Source: Odobenus rosmarus divergens | Lineage: Eukaryota; Chordata; Mammalia; Carnivora; Odobenidae | Direction: 5' to 3' | Assembly: GCF_000321225.1 (NCBI RefSeq) | Contig: NW_004451887.1 | Coordinates: 322,434-386,433, forward strand | DNA length: 64,000 bases | Shown: one piece after another, positions 48,291 through 59,898 of the stretch | Numbering within the stretch: the stretch's first letter is position 1 | Layout: each line of letters begins with the position of its first letter | Notes under the pieces: model-generated | What the model was told of the DNA's origin: nothing | Database searches by the model: none | What the model saw: the letters and a program-made list of their open reading frames with translations, nothing else | Made by a program: the position numbers and the translations under genes

Positions 48291-48364
48291 ACTCCCCTAC
48301 CTTTTCCTGTTTCTGTTGCACTTATCACCTCTTATGACACCATATAATTTACTTGTTATGCTTT

Positions 48365-48860
48365 TACTATTTTTTCTTTCTGCTCCCACTAGAACGTAAG
48401 CTCCACAGTGGCAAGAACAGATGTCTGTTTCGCTCATGGCTCTATTCAAACACCTGGACCAGTGTCTAGAATCTAGCAGGTGCTCAGTTAAATCTCCTGA
48501 ATACCTGCTATTCATGCCTTTCCTCATCTCCCTCCTCTCCAACTATCCAAATTCTAGCTCTCCTTCCAGGCTTAGCGAAAACCATGTGCTCCATGAAGCC
48601 TTCACTGAACTTTTAAGGTCACAACTGTCCCTCCGCTGAATTCCAAGAGCATGCCCTCCCTGTTCCTTTTATTCACACTTAATTCTAGTACCCGGCATGT
48701 GGTATGAGCAGAGACTCCGGTCAGATCCTGGTTCCAGATCCTGGCTCCATCGCTAACTCACTGTGGGATATGGCAGAGGGCAAATGTATGAGTTAAGTAG
48801 AGCATGGGGGTAAAGGGCCTGGCACATAGTGGGTGTTCAATAAATGGCAGTCCCTAGAGT
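48365..48860 (+). repeat. L2-like sequence, probably two overlapping pieces
   Basis: CACTAGAACGTAAGCTCCAC, GGACCAGTGTCTAGAATCTA and GCAGGTGCTCAGTTAAATCT match an L2 3' end. A second ending, GCCTGGCACATAGTGGGTGT then TCAATAAATGGCAG, lies at about 48818-48848. Confidence 0.5.
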
Positions 48861-49644
48861 GAGCCCCCAGTTAATGTTGCTAAGAATAGAATTTCTGCCT
48901 TATGAGTTCTGTTTTGATTTTTTAAAAACTCTCCTTTCTTCCTGTAACTTTTTCCTTACTAGGTCAGAAGCTTCTAGAAGAAAGAATGTTGGCTCGGAAC
49001 ACCGAACATCATAGTACGCTCGTAACACCCAGTGGGATACAGGAAATGCACAGGTGCTTTTAAGAGCCAGTGATCTTTTATCATGGAGTCAGGGGGGGCC
49101 AGGCAGTTGAAGGGATTTGGGTAATTCAACCCTCTCTGCACACGCCTCAGGATGCAGACACCTGAGGAGCTGTGAATATTTGCGGGTCACAAGATATTGT
49201 GACTCCTATGGCAGAATCCTAACTTTCGAAATTTAAAGTCTCACAGCAACTCAAAGTCCTTTTTCTCTTTATTCTCCACTTACCAAATTTTCCCAAACCT
49301 GTTTGCTCTTCCACAAAACCCCTTCCTAGACCTCAAATACTTCAGCATTCCCCATCCCCACGTATTTTTAAAATTTTGACTTTCTAACAACTGACATAAA
49401 AAGAAGGAAGAAGCAACCACCAGCTGTGAGCAGAAGAATTAAAATCCAAATCAGGTCTGTAGTCTGGAGCAAGCTTCCATTGTCCTTCTGTATTGCAGAA
49501 CCATGCCTGACACAGAGGAATCATGTGCTTTCCAACTACCTGCGTGGGTATTAAGCCTGAGATCACTCTGGAGCTCACGTCCCTGACTCACGTTTAAAAC
49601 GTATAATCATAACAAGAGTAGCTGTCATTCAGGGAGAACTGACT

Positions 49645-49765
49645 TGTGCCTCATGCACCAAGTGTATTTTGCATATATCATCTAGCTTTCCCCCACCACA
49701 GCTCCATGAGGTGTGTTCCTATCCTCGTTTCACAGATGAGATCACCAAGGTTGAGACATGAAAAC
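49645..49765 (-). repeat. MIR remnant
   Basis: TTTTGCATATATCATCTAGC, CTCCATGAGGTGTGTTCCTA and TCGTTTCACAGATGAGATCA. Confidence 0.5.
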
Positions 49766-50204
49766 CTGGCCTCAAGTCTGTGGTCCCGGCCTCACACATA
49801 CCACACAGCCCATAACGAGGATTATTTTCACTGGACTCTTTTTCTTCCAAGCCTGGCTTTCCCGGCCTGACCGAGGACCTGGCCAAGGTAGAAAGAGGGC
49901 GGGTGGTGGAGCCAGCGCTGGGAATCAGGCAGCTGCCACAGGCCCAGGCCTGGATGGGAGAGGCAGGGTCACAGGAAGGAGCCAGGCTAACGCTGGGAGG
50001 CTTTGAAAGCCGAGTGGCTGCAGGGCTGAAGCCATAACCAGGGGGGAAGGTGCTGGGCAGCCGTGCCTGAGAAGCATAGCGAGTGGTGCCCCCAGTTCTG
50101 GCCAATGACGCCGTCTCTCTGGGGCCGCCTCTCCCGATCACCAGCTCTCACGGTGACCTTAAAGTCACCTCTTGTCCTGTGGCAGGATGTAATATTTTCC
50201 AGAG

Positions 50205-50700
50205 TGTGTTAGTTTCATATGGCCGCTCTAACAAATTACGGCACATTTAGTGACTTCCAGAACACAAGTTCATCATCTTAGAGTTCTGTGGATCAGAAGC
50301 CCCAAAATGGGTCATAAAGACTAAATGAAGTTGTCAGCAGTGCTGTGTTTCTTCCAGAGGCTCAGGAGGAGAATCTGTTCCCTTACCTTTTCCAGCTCTT
50401 AGAGGCTGGCCTCATTCACAGCCTGCTTCTCATCTTCCAAGCCAGCAGGAAGCAGCTTCCAGTCTCTCGGATTCTGCACATTGCCTTCTTTAACTGTCAT
50501 CCTCCTGCCTCCCTCTTACAAGCACTCTTAAGATTACACTGGGCCCACCCAGATAATCCAGGATGTCTTTCCCATGTCAGGATCCTTAACATAGCTCTAT
50601 CTGTAAAGTCCTTCTGCCACATAAGGTGAGATACTGATAGGTCCTGAGGATCAGGATGTGACCGTCTTCGGTGGTGGTGGAAAGGGGCAGCGCATTATTC
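50205..50700 (-). mobile_element. MaLR/MLT1-like LTR, minus strand
   Basis: The + strand begins TGTGTTAGTTTCATATGGCC, then GCTCTAACAAATTACGGCAC, GAAGCCCCAAAATGGGTC, GGGCCCACCCAGATAATCCA and GATCAGGATGTGACCGTCTT. This is the reverse complement of the same family as 47605-48290, about 2 kb away in the opposite orientation. Confidence 0.6.
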
Positions 50701-50784
50701 TGTCTCTGCACAAGGGAAGTAGTGGGAGCTTGGTGGATATTTTTTATCCTGGAACTGGCCCTCCTGCTCTAAGGAGGCATCACG

Positions 50785-50995
50785 ATGCAGTGAGGAGGCC
50801 ACAGACTCTGAAACCAGACAGGTGTGAGATTCGATTTCCAACTCTACTGTTTAATTGTGGTCTTGGGCAAGTGACTGAACTTCTTTGAGCTTCAGTGCCC
50901 ACCTGCAGGAATGACGACAGCACTCGCCTCCTAGGGTTCTCGTGATTTGGAGATAATGCATGCAACGTGCAGAACCTGATGAACAAGGGGCCATC
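50785..50995 (+). repeat. MIR remnant
   Basis: AGACTCTGAAACCAGACAGG, GTGGTCTTGGGCAAGTGACT and GAGCTTCAGTGCCCACCTGC follow the MIR core in order. Confidence 0.6.
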
Positions 50996-51605
50996 GTAAC
51001 TGTCACTCTGATGTTTAAGCACGGTCTGTGAGGGTAATGACGGTAATGCAAACTCCAAGTGTTTGAGGCAGAAGGAGTCCCTGCATGAGCCTCTGCAGAA
51101 ATGCCTTTAAAGCCTTTCTTTACCAGAAGATGGGTGGGTGGCAGTGCAGGAAGAAGGTAGTGAGCTGTTGTACAAGGCTTAGGAGATGGTCAGACTCTCT
51201 CTGGCCATCAGTAGGCGGGTCTGCACTCCTCCACTTGCAGGCGGTTTCTACTCAGGAAGCCAATTCCTGGTTTGGATCCCACTGAGGACTCCACAGACCG
51301 TGCTGGCAGCTCAAGGACCTCCTCCTATCCACCTAATGATGCCAAAGTGTTCTCATGTTCAGTGGAAAAAGCAGGACCAGGCCAAGAAGACAGCTGATTG
51401 CAAATTCATTTTCCATGCATTGGAATAAACAGAAAATGTCAATGGATCGCACATCGTCCTTGGGACTGAAGTCACAAATGCAGCCTACAGGAGCCCACGT
51501 GGTATCAAATAAACAAATTCGTGGCTGGGAACTGGTCCTCAATCATCACTTCTTCGATTTCACAGATGAGGAGGTGTGGGAGTCATTCCTCAGGTTTCTG
51601 GAACT

Positions 51606-51665
51606 AGAGAAAAGCCTCCTCTCCTCACCTCCTGTGAGAGAAAAGCCTCCTCTCCTCACCTCCTG
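51606..51665. repeat. Direct tandem duplication, 31-bp period
   Basis: AGAGAAAAGCCTCCTCTCCTCACCTCCTG-type unit (29 bases) at 51606-51634 is repeated without change at 51637-51665, separated by TG. Confidence 0.9.
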
Positions 51666-51944
51666 CATGGCCTCCTAGATCTAAACTGAGCTGGAATATT
51701 TCAATGGTTGAAAACCAGTCTCATGTTTTTCTGTGTATTTCTCTTGCATTTAAAAACAGAGTACCAAAAGGGTGGGAGCCAGGTCCAGCACTTCCCAGAT
51801 TGGCCACTGTGAAATAATCCTGTTTCTCCCACCAATGGTGAGCAACCTGAGGGCAAGGTCCACCTCTCTTTCATCTTTGTATTCCCCTCAAGCCTAACAC
51901 AGGGTTTGGAGCATAGGTCTTCAGTGAATATTGCATACTGACTT

Positions 51945-52055
51945 AATGCACGTTGCTCAGAGGGTAATTGACTTGTTAAAGGTCACTTGACTAGTAAGAA
52001 GCAGGTCAGGGACAGAATTCAAGTCCTCTGATTCTGGTCCTGGGCTTTTCCTTCC
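51945..52055 (-). repeat. MIR-type remnant
   Basis: TAATTGACTTGTTAAAGGTC, TAAGAAGCAGGTCAGGGACA and ATTCAAGTCCTCTGATTCTG follow the antisense MIR core. An L2-like 3' end lies just left of it (about 51840-51940). Confidence 0.5.
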
Positions 52056-52194
52056 AACACAGAGTGAAGGAAAAAGTGAACCACCAACATGTGAACGTCC
52101 CAGCCTAGGCCTGGAGTTCTTCTCCGTCCAACCAGAGATTGTCAAAGGAGAGAGGCAAACTCATCCATTCTTCATAAAATTTAACTCCTTTGCT

Positions 52195-52290
52195 TTCTGT
52201 GATTCTCTTGCTCACTCTCTCTCTTTCTCTCTCCTCCTACCTCTCTTTCCCCCTCTCAACTCTCTTCTTCTCCTCCTCTTTTTTCAAGGG
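52195..52290. repeat. CT-rich low-complexity tract
   Basis: About 95 bases of nearly pure pyrimidine (CTCTCT, CTCCTCC, TTTCCCCC units). A purine-rich counterpart lies at 42305-42362. Confidence 0.8.
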
Positions 52291-53959
52291 CTTAAAATAT
52301 AGGACATGTCAAGAATCCAACGTCTCCCCCACCAATTGAGCAGAGCATGATATGGCTGCATCCGACCAGCAGAGGGCGGGCTCGGATGCACCGAGCTTCC
52401 CTGGCCTGCTGACAAGTTTTCATCTTGTCAGCCTTGGCTAAGCAGACATGATGGATTTTTTTTTTTTTTTTACAAAGGGAAAAAAAACCCACCTGAGCTA
52501 AAAGTCTTTTCCAAATTACCCCACCTGTGTCAACATCATCTGTCCTGTTTCCTGGAGGGTTGTCAACCATGTAGTTGCTCTTTAGGAGGTGAATAATGGA
52601 AGGGAGTGTTTGCATCAGTCCAGGTCATTTTTCAGTGGACAGATTCTGAGGCTTGAAGCCTAAGCAATGACCTGGGTAACTAGCTGGGACCAAGGAAAGA
52701 AGGCTGTGATTAGATCTTTAATTTTGGAAATTTGAACTGGAAGGGACCTTAGAAATCATCATTCTACTGTGAACTAGAAAAGTTCTGGCTGACATTACAC
52801 AGCAGATCTGGGACTACAGTGAATGCTCACCTAACTGCTCAATTGTAGACAGTCTAGATTATATTACTGTCCTCTAAAGAGTGTGGAGTTTTATTTCAGC
52901 GAGGAGTTAAGTTACTAGCAGATACCTTGATCCTGCTGAGACTTGGTTTTGCATTTGAGTTGCTCCAGAGTGGCCCTTACCTCAGGATGTGATGTGATCC
53001 TTTCCCCTAAAGCATGGCCTTTTTGATGTCTCAACCAAATTCCCTGAGTTTTCATGAGATCCCTTCACTCAAGTTGGTTGAAAGTACAATGCCTCGAAGC
53101 ACTGTCTGATCTCTGGAGTCTTTGCTCCGCTCTCAGCCCTTTGGGTATTGTTCTCTCCCAGGCCTTCAGGAGTCTGATCATACACACAAGCAAACTGGTG
53201 TTCAGCCAGAGACCCAAGAGGTTCTCTATGCACATTTCTGAAGCTCCTTTTCTGTACTGTGTCCCCTTCTCCTGCCCCACAAGTTCCAGCCCCCTCAGAA
53301 GCCCACACTCCAGTATCTGTTTCTTCCACTCAGAGAAAAATGTAGGCTGCCTCTACCCAGCAGCAACCCCGTGGTGCTTCCACGTGGTAATTATATAAAG
53401 CACCTAGCAAAATAATAGCGTAATTCTACATAAATAGCGTAAATTCTACATAATCATTATGATTTGCTCTTTTGTAAATGCTTAATGTTCAGAAAGTATA
53501 ATGATATATCATTTACTGGGCCATGTCTAAAAATCAGACAATATTTTCCAGATACAAATACCATTTTTTTCTGAGTTGTTTCAAGTTCTTGAAAATTGAG
53601 TGGTTCAACTAGGAACAATGGAGAATTTCATGTCCGTCCCACGCTCAGCACGTTCTTGACTCTAACATCCTGTCATTTGTATTATTTATAAACATGTCTA
53701 TTCTCCAAGCCCACCTCTCCATTCTTGTCTTAGACGGTTCAGCTCCTTTGAGTGCAGAGGCCAGTTTTATTCATATTTGTATCTCTTATAGACAGTAGTT
53801 TCATTCGAGTGTTATTAAATTTTTTAAATGGAGTAAAAAGGCAATTCTTCACACAAGGGAATAAAAATTGGAGTTATGCATCTACAACACCAAAGCAATG
53901 TGTTGTAAAAGTGAAAATACAATCACCCCATTACTGACTCCATACCAAACAGCCTACTG

Positions 53960-54375
53960 AGGGTAGTAGAAAGACATGGGGAAGAGAGACCTGCTTTCAG
54001 ATCCTAGCTCCCCGCTGTTTACTAAGTGAGTGACCTTGAATAAGTGACTAATATCCTGCACTTTAGTTTCCTTATCTATCAGAAAGGAATAACGACGATG
54101 GGGCGCCTGGGTGGCTCAGTGGGTTAAGTATCTGCCTTCAGCTTTGGTCATGATCCCAGAGTCCTGAAATCAAGTCTCGCATTGGACTCCCTGCTCAGTG
54201 GGGGGTCTGCTTCTCCCTCTGCCTCTGCCCCTCCCCCCTGCTTGTGTTCTTTTACTCTCTCTCTCACTCTCTCTCTTACTCTTTCTTAAATAAATAAATG
54301 AAATCTTTTTTTTTTTTAAAGGAATAACGACTACCTCGCAGGGTCTGATGTGAAGATAATAAGGAAATAATATAT
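53960..54375 (+). repeat. MIR remnant split by a CAN-SINE
   Basis: The left part has GTGAGTGACCTTGAATAAGT and TTTAGTTTCCTTATCTATCA. The right part, after the SINE at 54097-54317, has CTACCTCGCAGGGTCTGATG and TGAAGATAATAAGG. Confidence 0.65.
54097..54317 (+). mobile_element. CAN-SINE inside a MIR
   Basis: Plus-strand copy from GGGGCGCCTGGGTGGCTCAG to AATAAATAAATGAAATCTTT. A perfect 14-bp duplication AAAGGAATAACGAC lies at 54083-54096 and 54318-54331. The perfect match suggests a fairly recent insertion. Confidence 0.95.
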
Positions 54376-54909
54376 CTCAAGAAACTAAGTTCCCCACCAT
54401 TCTACTGATTCAATCGCCCGTTAATGAATTCTGGATTTTTATGTACACCAGCAAGTTCGGTGGACATTACTTGGTAGATCAGAGGCTATCGTGGACCCTC
54501 ATATCTATAATGTTGTCTAGACAACCGTCTCTCTCCTTTTGGGAATAATTCCCCCCCCCCAATTGCCACTATGTGATTTGTATAGGAAATTTCACATTCT
54601 TACAGTCTCTACCTCTGGCCAGAAATGATTGATCCAGAGCTAAGCAAAGTTACTGGCTGGGAGCAGCTTGTACAGGGTTGCCTGATTAATACAGGACACC
54701 TGGTTAAATTTGAATTTCAGATAAACCATGAATTATTTTTAGTATAAGTCCCCGATACAGGGCATCCTATATTTTTATTTGCTTAATCTGGCACCACTAA
54801 GCTTGTGAGGAGCTTGGGCTTAGTGTGAACAACACAATGATGGCTGTCAGAATGCAGCTGGGGGGCCATTGGTCAATCATGTTCCCATGGTCGATCTGTG
54901 AGGTGTGTT

Positions 54910-55454
54910 TGTTCTGTAGTTATCTACCCATGTATAACAAACCATCCTCTGTTTTCTGGTGTAAAACAAAAACCTTTTTATTATGCTTGTGGATTCCATG
55001 CGTCCTGAATTAGGAGAGATTACAGAGGACATAGTTTATTTCTACCCCATAATGTCTGAGGCCTTATCTGGGATGCAAATAGCAAAGTATGACACAAGGA
55101 GCTGGAGGACTGAGTCATCTGGAGGCTTCTTCACGCCTATATCTAGTGCCCTGGAGGCTGATTCAGCGGGAACTCGTCATCCAGAATGCCTACACATGTA
55201 TTCATGTGGCTTGGGATCCCTCACAATATGGCTGTCTCGGGCTAGTTGGGCTTTTTACATGGTGACTTAGGGCCCCAAGCATGATAGTTCCGGTAAATAA
55301 GACAGAAACTGCATGACGTTTTATGAGTTTGCCTCAGAAGTCCTACAGCCTTGCTTCTGCTGTATTCTATTGGTCAAAGCAGTCACAAGCCACCCCGAGT
55401 CAAGAAGAGGGGATCTAGATCTCACCTTTTGGTGTGAAAGGATTTATAGTCATG
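54910..55454. repeat. Ancient LTR-like repeat, family not identified
   Basis: ATAACAAACCATCCTCTGTT, TTTTATTATGCTTGTGGATT, ATCTGGAGGCTTCTTCACGC and TCTATTGGTCAAAGCAGTCA are blocks I have seen in an old dispersed mammalian repeat. It is interrupted by the SINE at 55455-55658 and may continue briefly to the right. Confidence 0.45.
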
Positions 55455-55658
55455 GGTTTTTTTTTTTTTTTAAAGATTTTATTTATTTATTTGACAGAGA
55501 GAGACATAGCGAGAGAGGGAACACAAGCAGGGGAAGTGGGAGAGGGAGAAGCAGGCTTCCCATGGAGCAGGGAGCCCGATGCGGGGCTCGATCCCAGGAC
55601 CCTGGAATCATAACCTGAGCCGAAGGCAGACGCTTAACCAGTGCCACCCAGGCATCCC
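55455..55658 (-). mobile_element. CAN-SINE
   Basis: Minus-strand copy: poly(T), AAAGATTTTATTTATTTATT, body, head ending GTGCCACCCAGGCATCCC. Perfect 10-bp flanks TATAGTCATG at 55445-55454 and 55659-55668. Confidence 0.95.
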
Positions 55659-56284
55659 TATAGTCATGATTTTAAAGTGCCATGCTTATTAGTTGGCCAA
55701 GGTGAGACCTTCTTTTTTTTTTTTTTTTGAGACCGTCATTTTTAATAACTCCTCTTGCCTCTTAATGTCTATCAGAGACCCTCTGTAAGGAGCTCTGGCT
55801 CTTTCATAAAGTAAGAACTCAAATGCCTACCAAGCCCCTGGCCTAAAATTCTTTTCCAAACATCTGTTCAGACCATCCTCAGCGGCACTGACACAACCAC
55901 TAACTTTTTCTGCACTATTTCTTGACTAAATCTCTGATTAAAAATTTAAGCCACTGCATACCATAGCAGGACCACCAGAACAAACTTAATTTCTTTATAG
56001 ACAGAACCCTCCAACTGCATCAATTATTCTGTCATTCGGCATAAAACTGTGGTTAGAGGTTGCAACAGCTGTGAGGATGTGCAGCAGGAAAATGAGAATA
56101 GTGCTTTTCATCTTCAGAGATCTTGGGCAGATCAACTATCATTCTCATGATCAAGTTTCTACAGATTTCTGACAACCAGGGTATCGGTAATAAGGAAATG
56201 ATTGAGAAGTACTTCTTCATTGTATGATGTGTGCATCACTGTGTAATTAAAAATAAAATAAAACAGGGCAGATGCAGATTTTTA

Positions 56285-56775
56285 TTTTCATTTCTATCTA
56301 GGTAGACTTTGGCAAGTCACTGTACTTCACTGAGCCTCAGTTTCCCCAATGCACAATGCAGGTAATAATTCTGAGTGAGTTAGCGTAAGGATTAGAATAA
56401 TAAATATGAACTAAAGCAGCCAAAACATTGCACAGTGGCTACTGGGATATAAAAGGACATTTTGGAATGAACCAAGATCAAATGCTTGTCATGTGCCAAT
56501 ACCACAGGGGACACATTGATGATCAGGGCACAGTTCTTGTCACCAGAGATATCATGGCTGATTTAGGGGTACCGTATCTGCTGTGGAGGAGCAGATAATC
56601 TAAGGCTGAGTTTTAGGCAAGATACTTCCTCGCTTCCTCTGGCTAACCAGCATGTGCCTCAGTTTCCTTATCTGTTAAAGATGAATAATAATAACCACTC
56701 TTCCTACCTCACAGGATTATTTCGAATATTACCTAAGATGTAGGTATTTGATTGCTTTGTAAATGTTAAAATATT
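56285..56775 (+). repeat. Two MIR remnants (about 56285-56430 and 56585-56775)
   Basis: The first has TTTGGCAAGTCACTGTACTT and GAGCCTCAGTTTCCCCAATG. The second has CATGTGCCTCAGTTTCCTTA, TCTGTTAAAGATGAATAATA and CTACCTCACAGGATTATTTC. Confidence 0.6.
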
Positions 56776-56795
56776 AAAGATGTGGTCTTGCCTCA

Positions 56796-56961
56796 CTAGC
56801 CAAATTGTGGCCCAGGGACCATCAGAATTGGCATCACCTGGGAGCTTGTTAGACATTCAGACTCTCAGGCCTCACCCCAGACCTACTTAATTAGAATTTC
56901 CAGTTTAATAAGACCATCAGGTGACCCCTATGTAAGTTAATGCTTGCAAGGCAGTGGTCCA
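56796..56961 (+). repeat. MER5A-like hAT DNA transposon remnant
   Basis: GAATTGGCATCACCTGGGAG, CTCACCCCAGACCTACTTAA and ACCATCAGGTGACCCC give the MER5A/Charlie pattern, and the end GCAGTGGTCC corresponds to the terminal repeat. A SINE inserted just at its right edge. Confidence 0.7.
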
Positions 56962-56971
56962 CGAGAGTACT

Positions 56972-57169
56972 ACATTTTTTTTTTAAGATTTTATTTATTT
57001 ATTTGACAGAGAGAGATAGAGAGAGAGGGAACACAAGCAGGGGGAGTGGGAGAGGGAGAAGCAGGTTCCCCACTCAGCAGGGAGCCCGATGCAGGGCTCG
57101 ACCCCAGGACCCTGGGATCATGACCTGAGCTGAAGGCAGATGGTTAATGACTGAGCCATGCAGGCGCCC
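56972..57169 (-). mobile_element. CAN-SINE next to a MER5A-like element
   Basis: Minus-strand copy with the usual body and head (GAGCCATGCAGGCGCCC), flanked by CGAGAGTACT at 56962-56971 and 57170-57179. Confidence 0.95.
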
Positions 57170-57589
57170 CGAGAGTACTGCACTCTGATGAAGTAAAAAA
57201 CAAAGCAGTTTAAGATCCATTGTAAGGCAAGCTTTGGGTAACATGCATAAGATTCTTATAAAAATTAAAAGCCCATTTCTAAGGATTTCAGTTAAAAGGA
57301 AAAAACAGGGCTAAGGATTCGCAGGGGTTGTGGGATTTTGAACACATGCTTTAGTCTTATTACCCTAAGTCCACCCAGAAAAGAGCCTCCATTGTAAGAC
57401 TGAGTTGTATAAACTCTCTTCCCTACCTGCACAGCTGGGCCTTGGCCAAACAGGTCATTTTAGCCACCTCAGTGACCAGGGCGCCTTGTGGTACTCTGGG
57501 CTTACTATGGCAATTGCACTCAAATCAAGATGGCCACCCATGGGTTTGTTCAGGGCAGTGTGCAGAGTAGGTGTCTGGCTCTCACAGTG

Positions 57590-57735
57590 CCTCTCATTTA
57601 CTCCTCTATCATAACCTTATCCATTTTACTCTGTTATATGAGTTCAAGTCCATCACCTCCACTGCACTGTGAGCTCCTTCAAGTCAAGGACAACATCTGT
57701 TTTGTCTGGAATGCCCAGCTCTCCACACGGTGTCA
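57590..57735 (+). repeat. L2-like 3' fragment
   Basis: CACTGTGAGCTCCTTCAAGT, CAAGGACAACATCTGTTTTG and AATGCCCAGCTCTCCAC follow the L2 3' pattern. Confidence 0.45.
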
Positions 57736-57834
57736 CTGTGAGACATTGGGAAGCTTTAGTTGGGAGCTATCCGAAAGGTCCCCATTCTGGCCCACCAGAA
57801 TGGCCCACCAAGTGTGTATACTCTTCTTATGTAG

Positions 57835-58145
57835 TTCCATTTATTTAAGTCTTCTAAAATTTCTTTTAACAATGATTTTTAATATTGTGCAAGTTTGCAC
57901 CTCTTTTGTTAAATTTACTCTTCAAGACAAAGTTTAGGCTATTGATTTGAAATCTTCCTTTTTTAAAAATAGATTCCCTCTAAGCATTGCTCTAGTGTAT
58001 CCCACAAATTTTGGTATGTTGTGTTTTCATTTTCACTTATCCCAAAGTGCTTTCTAATTTCCCTTGTGATTTTCTTCTTTGATCCATTAGTTATTTAGGA
58101 GTGTGTTGTTTAATTTTATATATTTATAAATTGTAATCATGTGGA
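57835..58145 (-). repeat. Old L1 ORF2 fragment with internal deletion
   Basis: Reading the + strand, TTTTGGTATGTTGTGTTTTC, GTGCTTTCTAATTTCCCTTG and TTAGGAGTGTGTTGTTTAAT are antisense L1 ORF2 (linker region). The segment just left of it (GCACCTCTTTTGTTAAATTT) is antisense to a part of ORF2 several hundred codons further downstream, so the two are joined by a deletion. Confidence 0.7.
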
Positions 58146-58399
58146 TGCTCCCTAAGTATCTCAAATTTAGTAATCAAAATTAAACTAACATTTTTTGGGT
58201 CTCCCTTCTCTACCTTGCCTTCTCATCCTATATTCTATAATTTTTTGATATGCATCTCTATTCATTTCCCAAGACAGAAACCCTAGAGCCATCCCATATT
58301 ATTCACTTTTCTCTTATGGGTATAGCTAATAAATAAATCATCTAGTCTTATTGCTTCTCCATCCTCTCAAAAAAATCTTGGCACGCATCCTATTCTCTA

Positions 58400-59070
58400 T
58401 CTTCCTTCTGTACCAGTGCTATTCTAGAGACTAGCTCTCTCCCAGATTATTGTGATTTTTCACCTCTTAGTCTCTAGTCCCCAACACCTTACATTCACAC
58501 TCCACATTGTCCACAGAATAGTCTCACATTCAAATTTGATCATATAATTTTCCTGCTCAAACTCCATTATTAGTAGAATAATCCCTCTATTCCTTTGCAT
58601 GACATACTGCCTTCAAGATATAGCCACTGCCTCCCAAACCAGCTCCATCTCCAGCTCTGTGATGGTTCCCTCTATACTGTCATGCCTTACTCGGTCATCC
58701 CAGAACATACTGTTACTGAACATGTCTTCTCTCTTTCATGCTTCCATGACCTTGAATGATACTACCTCTCCCAGAGAGCGCCTCCCAAACTTGGCATTCT
58801 TCCAACCAACATCTTTCAAACCTGAGGTCAAAATCTGCCTCCTCTTGAAAGCATTCTCTGTTCCCCCAGACAAACTTAGTTGCTTCTTCTCTGCTCAACA
58901 ATATACTGTATCTACATCACTAGTAAGGCAGTTATTTTACTGTATTGTGCTCATTAGGATGTTTGTGTTCCAACTAGAAAATAGTTTCTTGAAGGTAGAG
59001 CACATCTTTTATCTCTGTATTTCCAGTGCTAGAGGAAATCTTGGCCCCAAACAGGTATTCCCTGACTGAA
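58400..59070 (+). repeat. L2-like LINE 3' region
   Basis: C/T-rich sequence following the L2 order: CTTTCAAACCTGAGGTCAAA, CCTCCTCTTGAAAGCATTCT, a run to ACTAGAAAATAGTTTCTTGA with GGTAGAGCACATC, ATCTCTGTATTTCCAGTGCT and CAGGTATTCCCTGACTGAAT. ORFs in it are translation noise. Confidence 0.55.
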
Positions 59071-59156
59071 TCTCCCACTGTTCTGTACCCCACCACATAC
59101 TATATAACAGCATTAAATTTCTTTCGCTACCAGTGACTCAAGAATGTGTGTTACCG

Positions 59157-59353
59157 GGGCCCCTGGGTGGCTCAGTCATTAAGTGTCTGCCTTCGGCTCA
59201 GGTCATGATCCCAGGGTCCTGGGGTCGAGCCCTGCATCGGGCTCCCTGCTCCGTGGGAAGCCTGCTTCTCCCTCTCCCACTCCCCCTGCTTGTGTTCCCT
59301 CTCTCACTGTCTCTCTCTGTCAAATAAATAAATAAAATCTTAAAAAAAATATT
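59157..59353 (+). mobile_element. CAN-SINE
   Basis: Plus-strand copy close to consensus, from GGGCCCCTGGGTGGCTCAGT to AATAAATAAATAAAATCTTA. Flanked by TGTTACCG at 59149-59156 and 59354-59361. Confidence 0.94.
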
Positions 59354-59533
59354 TGTTACCGACTTACCTATTTCATCCCAAGTACTTTATAGGCAAAATT
59401 AAAAAAAAAAAAAAAGGACAGAGACCTAAAAGCTATTTTGGCATTGTCAATGAATAATGTTCTTCACACCATAAAACCGTCTTTGTCTAAATCTGATTCC
59501 ATAAATTAGCTGATATCTCCCATTCACTTCCCG

Positions 59534-59820
59534 TGATGGTTAAGTCAACTTGGCTGGACCACTGTGCTGAGATTAATATTGAAATCAGTAGAGTTTGAGT
59601 GAAGCAGATTGTACTCCATAATGTGGATGGGCCTAATTCAATCAGCTGAAGGCCTTAATAGAACAAAAACTGACCTCCCCTGAAAAATGAATGTTGCCAG
59701 CAGATGGCCTTTGAACTTGAACTGACCCTTCCCTGGGTCTCCAGCCCGCTGGCCTACCCTGCAGATTTTGAACTTATTAGCCTTCATAGTCACATGAACC
59801 GATTCCTTAAAATGAATAAA

Positions 59821-59852
<32 letters not shown>

Positions 59853-59898
59853 CACACCCCTTACTGGCTCCATTTTTCTGGAGAACCCTGACTAATAT
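59534..59898 (+). mobile_element. Ancient solo LTR, MLT2/ERVL-like (copy 2)
   Basis: Same family and orientation as the copy at 43381: TGATGGTTAAGTCAACTTGG at the start, CTGGGTCTCCAGCCCGCTGG in the middle and TCTGGAGAACCCTGACTAAT at the end. A CT/CA dinucleotide repeat (59822-59858) has grown near the 3' end. Confidence 0.65.

Noticed and set aside
58599..59069. 156-codon plus-strand ORF
   Set aside because: It lies in an L2-like repeat and does not follow the L2 protein; random open frame.
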